Shown: positions 41,769 to 49,985 of the stretch, one piece after another
How positions within the stretch are numbered: position 1 is the first letter of the stretch
Layout: each line of letters opens with the position of its first letter
Source: Bryobacteraceae bacterium
GTDB taxonomy: Bacteria > Acidobacteriota > Terriglobia > Bryobacterales > Bryobacteraceae
Assembly (NCBI GenBank): GCA_025056455.1
Contig: JANWVY010000006.1
Location: 280,018-344,017 of the forward strand
Direction of reading: 5' to 3'
DNA length: 64,000 bases
Notes under the pieces: generated by a model
What the model was told of the DNA's origin: nothing
What the model saw: only the letters and a program-made list of their open reading frames with translations
Database searches by the model: none
Translations under genes and position numbers: made by a program

Positions 41769-43034
41769 TTGAAAAGTTATCCGGATTCGGTCCGGTTTCT
41801 CTATTCTCTCGGAAACGAAATGAAGACCGTCAAATTCGGCCTCGATGCCATTGCGGCCGTGCTGGCGGAGCTCGACCATCCCGAGCGCGCCTGTTCCTAT
41901 GTGCATGTTGCCGGTACGAATGGTAAGGGGTCGACTTGCGCCATGATTGCGTCGGGGTTAAGATCGGGCGGCATCCGGACCGGCCTTTACACCTCGCCGC
42001 ACTTAGTGGAACCAACTGAGCGAATTCAAATTGATGGGGTAGCAGTTTCCAAAGAACAATTCTCGGATGCCTTTGACCTGGTGCATGCAGCGAGCGAGCG
42101 CTTGATTGCTCGCGGGAAGCTCGAACATCACCCCACGTATTTTGAGACGGTCACGGCCATGGCGTTCGTCTTGTTCCGGGAGGCGCGGGTCGAGACGACC
42201 GTGCTGGAAGTCGGATTGGGCGGGCGGCTGGACGCCACCAATGTGATTCACCCGAAATTAGCGGTGATCACGCCAGTCGATTTCGACCATGAGAAGTTTT
42301 TAGGGAATACGATCGCTGCCATTGCTTGGGAGAAGGCTGGAATTTTGAAGCCGGGCGTCGAATTAATTCTGGGGCGGCAGCGCGCAGAAGCCGAGAGCGT
42401 GATTCGGGCTCGGGCCGTAGAGCTCGGTTGTGCCGTTTGGCGAATGGTGGATCATCCTCCGACAAGCGTTTCCATCCACGCACGTGGCAGCGAGATCGAG
42501 TGGGAGGGTATCCCTTTGACGTGTCCTTTGCCGGGCGTTCATCAGATCGACAACGCGATCACAGCCGCGCTGGCTTTGCGGCGTCTCGGAATGCCAGATG
42601 ACGCTATTTCGCGGGGAATCGCCGCCGCGAGCTGGCCGGGACGCTTAGAATACATCTCCTCGCAACCCGACATCATTTTGGATGGCGCGCACAATCCCTC
42701 TGGGGCCCGCGCCTTGGCCAGCTACATTGAACAGTTCTTTGCGGGACGCCGCGTGTGGCTGATTTATGGCACGATGCGCGACAAAAGCATTGGCGAAATT
42801 CTCGAAACTCTATTCCCCTTGGCGGGGGAACTTATTTTGACGCGTCCCAACTCGCCGCGCGCCCTCGACCCTTCCTCGTTGCTGCGGGTGAGCCATCATC
42901 CGCGGGCCCGTGTTTGCGAGAATCTCCGGGCGGCGTTGGACCTGGTTCGAGCCGAAGCCAAGCCTGAGGACGCGGTTTTCATTAGCGGGTCTTTGTTCTT
43001 GGTGGGAGAAGCTCGGGCCCTGCTCCTAAAATAG
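41769..43034 (+). CDS. folC: Bifunctional folylpolyglutamate synthase / dihydrofolate synthase
   Basis: FolC makes dihydrofolate from dihydropteroate and adds glutamates to folates. The protein of about 421 residues is a Mur-ligase relative: P-loop VAGTNGKGSTCAMIA, TSPHLVEPTERI, TVLEVGLGGRLDATN, ITPVDFDHEKFLGNT, EKAGILKPG and LDGAHNPSGARALA. The start is uncertain. AAGGAG ends at 41760 and is eight bases before a TTG at 41769, which is chosen; a GTG at 41760 overlaps that ribosome-binding site. Either way the N-terminus is SLKSYPDSVRFLYSLG or nearly so. Confidence 0.93.
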   Translation: MKSYPDSVRFLYSLGNEMKTVKFGLDAIAAVLAELDHPERACSYVHVAGTNGKGSTCAMIASGLRSGGIRTGLYTSPHLVEPTERIQIDGVAVSKEQFSDAFDLVHAASERLIARGKLEHHPTYFETVTAMAFVLFREARVETTVLEVGLGGRLDATNVIHPKLAVITPVDFDHEKFLGNTIAAIAWEKAGILKPGVELILGRQRAEAESVIRARAVELGCAVWRMVDHPPTSVSIHARGSEIEWEGIPLTCPLPGVHQIDNAITAALALRRLGMPDDAISRGIAAASWPGRLEYISSQPDIILDGAHNPSGARALASYIEQFFAGRRVWLIYGTMRDKSIGEILETLFPLAGELILTRPNSPRALDPSSLLRVSHHPRARVCENLRAALDLVRAEAKPEDAVFISGSLFLVGEARALLLK

Positions 43035-43053
43035 AATCCAGAACGGGCAAACC

Positions 43054-43794
43054 ATGCTGTTTCGCTATCTGCGCAGCTATTGTTGGACCGGGCCTATGGT
43101 GATTCTGGCCACCGTCATCTACGGCACCTTGGATCTCCTGGTGAGCTTCTTTGATGGCACGGGTGACACGCAGCATCGAATCGCTGTTGCATGGTCACGC
43201 GCTTTGTTATGGATTGGCGGCGTGCGTGTTTCTGTCATTGGCCTGGAAAAAATTCAACCCAACGGAAGCTATGTCTTTGCTGCCAACCACCTAAGCTATT
43301 CAGATACTCCCACCGTCCTTGCCCACATCCCATGCAATTTCCGTTTCATGGCGAAAGAGGGACTGTTCAAAATCCCTTTCATTGGTTTTCATCTGCGGCG
43401 TGGTGGGCACATTCCTGTTCCGCGGGAGGATGCGCGCGGGGCGGTTCGCGCCTTGCAGGAGGCAGCGCGAATGATGCGCGAGCGCGCGATTTCGGTGCTG
43501 CTTTTTCCGGAGGGTGGACGGACCGAAGGTGAGTTGCGTCCCTTTAAAGAGGGAGCTGCGATGCTTGCCATCGCCGCCGGCAAGCAAATTGTTCCCGTGA
43601 TGTTGAAAGGAACGCGGGAGGTGATGCCCATGGGCTCGCTCCTCATGACGCCTGGCCTAGTGGAAGTGAGGATTGGCGATCCCATTCCCACGGAAGGTCT
43701 TTCCCCGCGCGACCGGGGGATCCTGACCGAGCGCGTGCGCAACGCCATTGCGGCCATGCAACGGGAAAGCGCACACCAAGCGGCGTTGGTTTAA
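43054..43794 (+). CDS. plsC: 1-acyl-sn-glycerol-3-phosphate acyltransferase
   Basis: A 246-residue membrane-associated acyltransferase that makes phosphatidic acid. The catalytic HX4D is in AANHLSYSDTPTVL. The acyl-acceptor motifs are FRFMAKEGLFKIPFIGF and LLFPEGGRTEGELRPFKEG, where the family usually has EGTR and this protein has EGGR. VPVMLKGTREVMP is the last motif. A hydrophobic N-terminal stretch (GPMVILATVIYGTLDLLVSF) anchors it. It begins 19 bases after folC, suggesting one operon. Substrate preference is assumed from family. Confidence 0.88.
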   Translation: MLFRYLRSYCWTGPMVILATVIYGTLDLLVSFFDGTGDTQHRIAVAWSRALLWIGGVRVSVIGLEKIQPNGSYVFAANHLSYSDTPTVLAHIPCNFRFMAKEGLFKIPFIGFHLRRGGHIPVPREDARGAVRALQEAARMMRERAISVLLFPEGGRTEGELRPFKEGAAMLAIAAGKQIVPVMLKGTREVMPMGSLLMTPGLVEVRIGDPIPTEGLSPRDRGILTERVRNAIAAMQRESAHQAALV

Positions 43795-43813
43795 ACTGAG
43801 GGCTGATACTTCC

Positions 43814-44914
43814 ATGACGCCCGTCCTTTCCTATTTTCAGATTGCTGCTTGGATGTGCCAGTTCGCTGCACAGGCCCCATCGCCGAAGCCAATCATGACG
43901 ATTGAGGAGTATGAACCGAAGTCCCTGCTGGTCGTACCCGAACACAAGGTCAGCCGCGCCAAGTACCCTTTCGTTGACATCCATAACCATCAAAATTCGG
44001 TGGGAGGCGAGCGTTTGGACCAGCTGGTGCGCGAGATGGATGATTTGAACATGGCGGTGATGGTGAACTTGACCGGCCGCTATGGCGATGCGCTCAAGGA
44101 AAACATCGTAAGACAAAAGACGAAATATAAGGACCGCTTCGCCATCTTCGCCAATATCGACTTTACGGATCTCGATGCGCCGGATTACCCGCAGCGGGCG
44201 GCAGCGCGCCTCGAACAAGACATTCAAGCCGGTGCTCAAGGGTTGAAGATTTTTAAGAATTTTGGGATGGACCTCAAGGATCGCGCTGGCAACCGCATCA
44301 AAACCGACGATTCGCGGTTTGACCGTGTCTTTGAGGTTTGCGCAAAATACAAAATTCCGGTTTTAATTCACACGGGTGAGCCCAAAGGACTCTTTCTACC
44401 CTTTGACAAGACGAACGAACGGTGGCTTGAGCTAGCGATGCGGCCCCGTCATTTGCGGCTGAGGGAAATGTTTCCTTCTTTTGACGATTTAATGGCGGAG
44501 CAGCACCGTTTGTTTGCCCGTCATCCCAAGACGATCTTCATCGCGGCGCATCTTGGCTGGTATGGCTTTGATCTGGGTAAGCTCGGCAGCCTGCTTGACA
44601 AGTTGCCAAACATGTATACGGAAATCGGGGCCGTCGTGGAAGAGCTAGGCCGCCAGCCGCGGACTGCACGGCAGTTCTTTATCAAGTATCAGGACCGCAT
44701 TCTCTTCGGGAAGGACACCTATCGCAAAGCCGAGTATGGCACCTACTTCCGGACGCTGGAAACCGCTGATGAGTATTTTGACCACGATCGCAAGTATCAC
44801 GGCATCTGGAAGATGTATGGTTTGGATCTGCCGGACGAAGTTTTGCGCAAGGTTTACTACAAAAACGCCCTCAAATTGGTGCCGGGTTTGAATCCAAGCC
44901 TGTTCCCCCGTTAG
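43814..44914 (+). CDS. Amidohydrolase-2 family metal-dependent hydrolase
   Basis: A TIM-barrel hydrolase of about 366 residues. FVDIHNHQNSVGG is the N-terminal metal motif (H-x-H as HNH), KIPVLIHTGEPKG and IFIAAHLGWYG carry the middle histidines, and ILFGKDTYRK replaces the usual G-SD of the family with a KD. ACMSD-like decarboxylases and hydrolases share this form. The N-terminus (MTPVLSYFQIAAWMCQFAAQ) looks like a signal peptide, so it may be periplasmic. The start at 43814 lies 20 bases after plsC; the frame is open upstream inside plsC. Substrate unknown. Confidence 0.78.
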   Translation: MTPVLSYFQIAAWMCQFAAQAPSPKPIMTIEEYEPKSLLVVPEHKVSRAKYPFVDIHNHQNSVGGERLDQLVREMDDLNMAVMVNLTGRYGDALKENIVRQKTKYKDRFAIFANIDFTDLDAPDYPQRAAARLEQDIQAGAQGLKIFKNFGMDLKDRAGNRIKTDDSRFDRVFEVCAKYKIPVLIHTGEPKGLFLPFDKTNERWLELAMRPRHLRLREMFPSFDDLMAEQHRLFARHPKTIFIAAHLGWYGFDLGKLGSLLDKLPNMYTEIGAVVEELGRQPRTARQFFIKYQDRILFGKDTYRKAEYGTYFRTLETADEYFDHDRKYHGIWKMYGLDLPDEVLRKVYYKNALKLVPGLNPSLFPR

Positions 44915-44937
44915 GAAAAAGGTTATTCTGAAAGTCA

Positions 44938-45009
44938 ATGGAACCAGTTTGGATTGTCCTGGTCGTCATCGCCTTCCTTTTGCTGAACCGTTTCGTCGGG
45001 GGCGGTTGA
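44938..45009 (+). CDS. Possible 23-residue single-span membrane protein
   Basis: An ATG-initiated frame encodes MEPVWIVLVVIAFLLLNRFV and three glycines. It is one clean hydrophobic helix with a charged residue at each end, like known bacterial membrane microproteins. AGGAAAAAGG lies 14-24 bases upstream, farther than ideal. Codons match those of neighbours. It follows the amidohydrolase by 23 bases. At this length chance is a serious alternative. Confidence 0.35.
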   Translation: MEPVWIVLVVIAFLLLNRFVGGG

Positions 45010-45264
45010 GCTCCCCCCGGGCCCGGTTCGGGTTCTTGCCGTTAAGTCTTTTTTGAATTTTGCCGGTCTCGCTAGCTGCACGCTGCGCACTGCGACGCGG
45101 AGTGAAGCCACACCTGCCTTTTTGTGACCCACGATCTCACTTGGTAAGGCTGAGCCTGGCCGCGTTCAACGATCGCGCGGCCGTGATATAACGACATCCA
45201 CCAGAAAATTTTGCTGGCCGAGGGAATAATCCGGTCGCACAGCCCAGATGTGTGGAGCTGAGCC
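45010..45264 (+). other. Upstream region of the SNF2-Hsp70 operon
   Basis: These 255 bases hold no gene I can support. A GC-rich run (CTCCCCCCGGGCCCGG) is followed by TCTTTTTTG at 45044-45052, possibly a weak end of the preceding transcript. GATATAACG near 45184 could be part of a promoter, but no matching -35 is convincing. GGAG at 45253-45256 is the ribosome-binding site for the next gene. Confidence 0.3.
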
Positions 45265-48200
45265 ATGATGGAGCCTCTTTTTCAGCCCGGCGACATTGTC
45301 GTCCGGCGGAACCGCCATGATGAACGTGGGACAATCTGCGGTCCGGCGCAGAAGCTGGCCGGGCGACATTTCTATCGGGTGCTCTTCCCGAGCAATCCCA
45401 ATCCGGTGCAGGTGCCCGAGGGAGACCTTGAGAAGTTCAACTTTGAAAAGTCGATTCAGGAGAGGTTGCTCGAGGGCGAGTTTGGTAGCAAGTCAACGTT
45501 TTCGCGTCTTTTGACTTACGAGCGCTTATTTCATCCTCTCCAAGATACGTTGTATTCGTTACGGGCCAGCCGGACCGAGTTTCAGCCTTATCAATTTAAG
45601 CCGCTACTCAAGTTTCTTCGTTCCGCCAAACAACGTTTGCTGCTGGCTGACGAAGTAGGGTTAGGGAAAACCATTGAGGCAGGATTGATTTTGTGTGAGC
45701 TGCTGGCCCGGCACCCGGATAGTTTCCGGCGAGTTCTGGTCATTTGCAAGGCGTCGCTTTGTACGAAGTGGCAGATGGAGCTGCGCAAACGGTTCGACCT
45801 CCGATTTGAAATTTGGCGTGCCGAACGGTTGGGGGAATTCCTCCGGCGCTCCCGCGAGGGCGAGGATCTCGAGCTTTGGGCCATTTGCAGCCTGGAGTCG
45901 TTCCGCAGTGTGCCGCTGCGGGAGGAATGGGAAGCGATGGCACCGACTTTGGATCTTTTGATCATCGATGAAGCGCACCACCTGAAAAATGCGGAAACAA
46001 GCGCCCACAAGGCTTGCCGGAGCGCGGCAGAATCGGCCGAAGCGGTGCTAGCTTTGACGGCGACTCCAATTCAAATGGGTTCGCGCGATCTCTTCAATCT
46101 CCTCTCCCTCTTAGACGAAGAGGAGTTTGCCTCCTATCCGTACTTTGAGGCTTGCATGCTGTTTAACCGCTACATCGTTCAGGCTGAGCAGAAAATCACT
46201 CAAACGGACCCCAACCGGTTTCAGGTCGTTTACCAGACTCTGACCGCGCTCGGCAACGATCGTGTTGAATTGTTCGACAAGGGGATCCGGGCGCGAGCCC
46301 TGCGCTTAAAACCGTTCGAGTTGGAACAGGCACGGCAGGCTGTCCGGGAGACTCTTTGCCGTCATCCGCTTTATCCGGAGACTCTTCGTCTGCTAACTGA
46401 AGCCGATCCTGCGAGCCGCCGCGCGACGGTGGAAATCCAGCGCAATCTGGCCGAGCTGAACTTTCTGTCGAGAATTTTCAGCCGTACTCGCCGCCGGGAC
46501 GTCCACCTTGGCACAGAGCGAGTCGCCGTGGTCAAAAAGGTCAACATGACCGATGCTGAGCGCCGCCTCTACAACGAAGTGTTGGAATTCGTCCGCCAGA
46601 GTTATCTTCGGAAAGGCAAGAATACTGCCCTACTTTTTGGGCTTATGATGCCGCAACGGCAGCTGGCCAGCTGCATTCCGGCGATGGTTGAGTTTTACGA
46701 GGACGGCATCAGCCTTGCTCCTGGTGGACTCGACGCGGAGATGTCTGATCTAGATCCAGAAGATTACCCGGATGATCTGGGCGGTGAAAAAGAAAGCAGG
46801 CGTCGCGATCTTCTCGAGCTCATCCAGATCTGGCGTCGAGCTGGTCAGCCGGATAGCAAGTTCTCCGTACTTGAGCAGTGCCTTAGAGAGTTGCAAGAGA
46901 ACCAACCGGGAGAGCGGATTGTCATCTTCAGCTATTTCAAAAAGACTCTTGAGTATCTTTCGCGGAGACTCACGGCTCTTGGCTATTCGAACACAATCAT
47001 TAGCGGGTCCTTTACTCCTGAGGAGCGAGACTCAAAACTCACACATTTCCGCGACGGGGATTACCAGATCTTGCTTTCCACCGAGGTGGGTAGTGAAGGT
47101 CTGGATCTGCAGTTTTGCCATATTCTCTTCAACTATGACTTGCCTTGGAATCCTATGGTGGTCGAACAAAGAATCGGGCGTTTGGACCGTTTTGGACAAA
47201 AGGCACCGAAGATCCTGATTTTCAACCTTTCGGCGCCTGGCACGATTGAAGATGAAATCCTGAGCAGGCTGTACCAGCGTATCAAGTTGTTTGAGTCCTA
47301 CATCGGGGATCTCGAAGCCATTTTAGGGAATGAGATTGTAGCTCTCACGAAGGATTTGTTCGACCCGGAGCTTTCCGATGCACAGCGGCAGGAGCGGATC
47401 GAGCGGGTGGCTCTGTTGCTCGAAAAGCGAAAAATGCAGTTTGAAGAGTGGGAGAAGTCAAGCCCGCAGTTTATCGGACACGATGAGTACTACCAGGAGG
47501 AAGTCCAGCGTGTGCAGGCGCTCGGAAGGTTCATTCGCCCGGTGGATATAGCCGGGTTGGTAGAAGATTTCCTTTCCTACTTCGACAAGCGGTCAGAGTT
47601 GAAGGAACAAAGTCCGGGCATTTATCACTTAAAAGCCAGCGAGAAGCTAGTTAAGCTTCTGATGAGCCAGCCTGACGACCCGCAAAAAGGGAACTTCTGC
47701 GCCCGTGTAGGCCAAAACACTGTGCCGCTCACCTTCGACTCGGAGATTGCAGAGAGAGAACTGGATCTCACGTTTATCCATATTCGGCATTTCTTCATCC
47801 GCACAATCATTCGAACCTACCGGCAGGAACGGACCTACTTTCACCGGGTGGCGCAATTACAGTTAAGCGCGTCCGACAGCCTACAACCTGGACTTTATTT
47901 GTATCTTGTGGCGCGAGCTACTATTCGAGCGGCGCGCGAACAGGACCTTTTGCTTCCCATCCTAGTGAACTTAGAGTCAATGGTCCCGCTGGACGAGGAT
48001 GCTTCTGACATCTGTCTCGCGCGGATGATCAGTGAGGGTAAAGATGTAATCCTCCCCTACATGAAAAAAGAGTGCCTGGAGCGTGCTTTCCATGTTGGCG
48101 AATCGGTTCTGGTCGAACGCTTTCAAGCCCGCCGCGATCAAGCCGAGCGACTCAATCAGGCATTTGTCGATGCCCGCTTGGCCAGCGTGCGGGAATCTTA

Positions 48201-48408
48201 CCGGCTCAAAATCGGACGCAGGCAAGCGCTTCTCGAAAACGCCTTAAAAAAGAAGCAACAAGCTGTCTATGTGCGTATGCTCGAGGGCGGAATTCGCAAA
48301 CTAGAGGCAGACTTGGGGTGCCGCGAGGCCGAGATTGAGGGCTTACGCTTGGTGACCGCCGAGCATTCCCTCATCGCAGCTGGCGTCTTACAAGTTTCAA
48401 GGAGTTAG
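45265..48408 (+). CDS. SNF2/RapA-family helicase
   Basis: A 1047-residue DNA- or RNA-dependent ATPase. Residues about 6-60 form a small beta-rich module (GDIVVRRNRHDERGTIC to VQVPEGDLEKF) like the N-terminal Tudor/KOW domains of RapA. The SNF2 ATPase core has the Walker A LLADEVGLGKTIEAG (GLGKT at 132-136), DEAH at 235-238 and the LALTATPIQMGSRDLFNLL motif III. The helicase C domain has IVIFSYFKKTLEYL, LLSTEVGSEGLDLQ and QRIGRLDRFGQK at 635-646. A long C-terminal part of about 370 residues with coiled-coil tendency has no family I know. It is joined by a six-base gap to the Hsp70-like gene. RapA-like RNA polymerase recycling or phage defence are both possible roles. Confidence 0.85.
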   Translation: MMEPLFQPGDIVVRRNRHDERGTICGPAQKLAGRHFYRVLFPSNPNPVQVPEGDLEKFNFEKSIQERLLEGEFGSKSTFSRLLTYERLFHPLQDTLYSLRASRTEFQPYQFKPLLKFLRSAKQRLLLADEVGLGKTIEAGLILCELLARHPDSFRRVLVICKASLCTKWQMELRKRFDLRFEIWRAERLGEFLRRSREGEDLELWAICSLESFRSVPLREEWEAMAPTLDLLIIDEAHHLKNAETSAHKACRSAAESAEAVLALTATPIQMGSRDLFNLLSLLDEEEFASYPYFEACMLFNRYIVQAEQKITQTDPNRFQVVYQTLTALGNDRVELFDKGIRARALRLKPFELEQARQAVRETLCRHPLYPETLRLLTEADPASRRATVEIQRNLAELNFLSRIFSRTRRRDVHLGTERVAVVKKVNMTDAERRLYNEVLEFVRQSYLRKGKNTALLFGLMMPQRQLASCIPAMVEFYEDGISLAPGGLDAEMSDLDPEDYPDDLGGEKESRRRDLLELIQIWRRAGQPDSKFSVLEQCLRELQENQPGERIVIFSYFKKTLEYLSRRLTALGYSNTIISGSFTPEERDSKLTHFRDGDYQILLSTEVGSEGLDLQFCHILFNYDLPWNPMVVEQRIGRLDRFGQKAPKILIFNLSAPGTIEDEILSRLYQRIKLFESYIGDLEAILGNEIVALTKDLFDPELSDAQRQERIERVALLLEKRKMQFEEWEKSSPQFIGHDEYYQEEVQRVQALGRFIRPVDIAGLVEDFLSYFDKRSELKEQSPGIYHLKASEKLVKLLMSQPDDPQKGNFCARVGQNTVPLTFDSEIAERELDLTFIHIRHFFIRTIIRTYRQERTYFHRVAQLQLSASDSLQPGLYLYLVARATIRAAREQDLLLPILVNLESMVPLDEDASDICLARMISEGKDVILPYMKKECLERAFHVGESVLVERFQARRDQAERLNQAFVDARLASVRESYRLKIGRRQALLENALKKKQQAVYVRMLEGGIRKLEADLGCREAEIEGLRLVTAEHSLIAAGVLQVSRS

Positions 48409-48414
48409 ACTCCG

Positions 48415-49884
48415 ATGAAAGTCATCCTCAAGATCCGATCACCGTTCTTAAAACGTTGGTTCTCCTTTCTGGCGAGCAAGCAAGCCCCATCCGAACAAAC
48501 ATCACCCTTGACGCAGCCTGAGCCCGAAGGACGACCGCCGGTACTTCCAGCCCCGGCGAGTGAACCGCCGCTGTTTGAACCAACCAAAATACTTCTGCCT
48601 CAAGCTCGCCGGGAGGAGAAAACGATTGTGATAGGCGTTGATTTTGGGACCAGCACAACCAAGGTCATGTGGCAGGATTTGAATCAGAATTCTTTCGAAG
48701 TGATCGAATGGCCAGAGGTCCGTGAGGTTGGACCAAAATTCCTCCTGCCCTCGACCGTTCTGCTCCGAGACGGATGTTTTCACTTCGGGGTCTCAGAATC
48801 CGAAGTTAGGAACAGCGATCTCTACTTGAAGTCGCTCAAACTGTGCGCCCTATGTCCCTGGACCTCCGTTATCTGCTGCTGTGGCAACCCGGCAGCCCAT
48901 CGTGGAGCCGTTTGTTTGCCAGGCTCGCAGGAAAGCATTCCTGCGACGGCTTTGGTTTCTTTGTTTCTGGCTAACGTGTTCCGCCAGGTAGAAGAAGGCT
49001 TGCAGCGGCGCTTTCCTGAGGTGAGTTTAACGCTCTTCTGGAATGTGAGCTGCCCGATTGACCACCTGGATCGGAAAGACCTGAGAAGCAGCTGGGAGAG
49101 GATGACCGGGGCGGCGATCGAATTGCGCCATCAGATCTCAAATCCCGTTCCTGCTGACATTCTTGCTCTGGCAACGAAGCTCGCCAGTTCCTTGATCCCT
49201 CCCCCGAAGGAGGAGCGCAACTACTTTGTCTGTCCAGAAACTTTGGCAGCGGTCAAGAGCTTTTTGGAATCGCACAAAGCGGAGTCGAAGACCTACGCCA
49301 TTGTAGATGTTGGTGCCGGAACCACGGAGGTCTCATTCTTTTTCAACGGGCGGGCCATGACCGAGCCAGGTCAGCCGTTCCGGCCTTCCTGTCTTGCAGA
49401 CTCCACTCAAGCCATCGGCGGAGTGAACATGGACTTGGAATTGGCCGAACTTTGGAAATGCAGCGTTCTAGAGGCGCGGAGACAAAAAGAGCGTGCTAGA
49501 CATCCGATCCCTTCGCTAAAGACCTTCCAAGAGATTCGCAGCCAGTACTGGAGGACTTGTGGCGAGATCGCGAAGCATAAAAAGCTCATATCGCCGGACG
49601 ACAAGCGGTTTGATCTGTTCTTGATCGGCGGGGGCGGGCGGTTGACCTCCCTGCGCAAAGCACTCGAGGTACGAACTCTGCCTGGAAATTTCGTTTTGGA
49701 AACCATCAGGCCATTAGATGTTCCGGAAAAGCTTCAAGACCGCTCGCGGTTCGAATCGGACTACGACCTTCTTGCGATCGCCTGCGGCTTGGCTAGTAGC
49801 CTGGACTGGCAATATTACCAGCGCGATGAAGTGGAACCCATGCACTTGCCTTTGAAATACTCACCATCTTTTGAAGAGCAGTAG
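48415..49884 (+). CDS. Hsp70/actin-like ATPase with a cysteine-rich insert
   Basis: A 489-residue protein with the actin-Hsp70 nucleotide-binding fold but no recognisable Hsp70 peptide-binding domain. A proline-rich N-terminal extension (about 1-65) precedes phosphate-1 GVDFGTSTTKV (74-84), phosphate-2 AIVDVGAGTTEVSFF (295-309) and the adenosine motif LFLIGGGGRL (401-410). Residues 144-167 contain six cysteines and one His (CALC, ICCCG, AH, VC) where other members have a plain helical region, perhaps a metal site. It starts six bases after the helicase gene, so both belong to one operon. No DnaJ or GrpE is nearby, so it is not the housekeeping DnaK. Its role is unknown. Confidence 0.8.
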   Translation: MKVILKIRSPFLKRWFSFLASKQAPSEQTSPLTQPEPEGRPPVLPAPASEPPLFEPTKILLPQARREEKTIVIGVDFGTSTTKVMWQDLNQNSFEVIEWPEVREVGPKFLLPSTVLLRDGCFHFGVSESEVRNSDLYLKSLKLCALCPWTSVICCCGNPAAHRGAVCLPGSQESIPATALVSLFLANVFRQVEEGLQRRFPEVSLTLFWNVSCPIDHLDRKDLRSSWERMTGAAIELRHQISNPVPADILALATKLASSLIPPPKEERNYFVCPETLAAVKSFLESHKAESKTYAIVDVGAGTTEVSFFFNGRAMTEPGQPFRPSCLADSTQAIGGVNMDLELAELWKCSVLEARRQKERARHPIPSLKTFQEIRSQYWRTCGEIAKHKKLISPDDKRFDLFLIGGGGRLTSLRKALEVRTLPGNFVLETIRPLDVPEKLQDRSRFESDYDLLAIACGLASSLDWQYYQRDEVEPMHLPLKYSPSFEEQ

Positions 49885-49966
49885 CCGCATTAGTATTTCT
49901 CAGAAGATGTTGAGCTCGGTCTCAGACATCGCCCTGCGTGCGAGCGTCGAGTCCCCTCTTGGGTCC

Positions 49967-49985
49967 AACCAGCCGCTTGGTTTTT
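49967..49985 (+). terminator. Weak terminator after the Hsp70-like gene
   Basis: AACCA and TGGTT flank a six-base loop and the sequence runs into TTT. The stem is only five base pairs, and it reaches the stop codon of the convergent gene ending at 49984. It is the only terminator-like element in the 99-base gap. Confidence 0.3.

Noticed and set aside
49746..49760. T-arm-like GGTTCGAATC sequence
   Set aside because: It lies in the Hsp70-like coding sequence and has no tRNA structure around it.
45265..49884. DISARM or BREX defence island
   Set aside because: No methyltransferase, DrmA/B/C, PglZ or BrxC-like gene accompanies the helicase.
48415..49884. Housekeeping DnaK
   Set aside because: The peptide-binding domain is absent and dnaJ/grpE are not adjacent.
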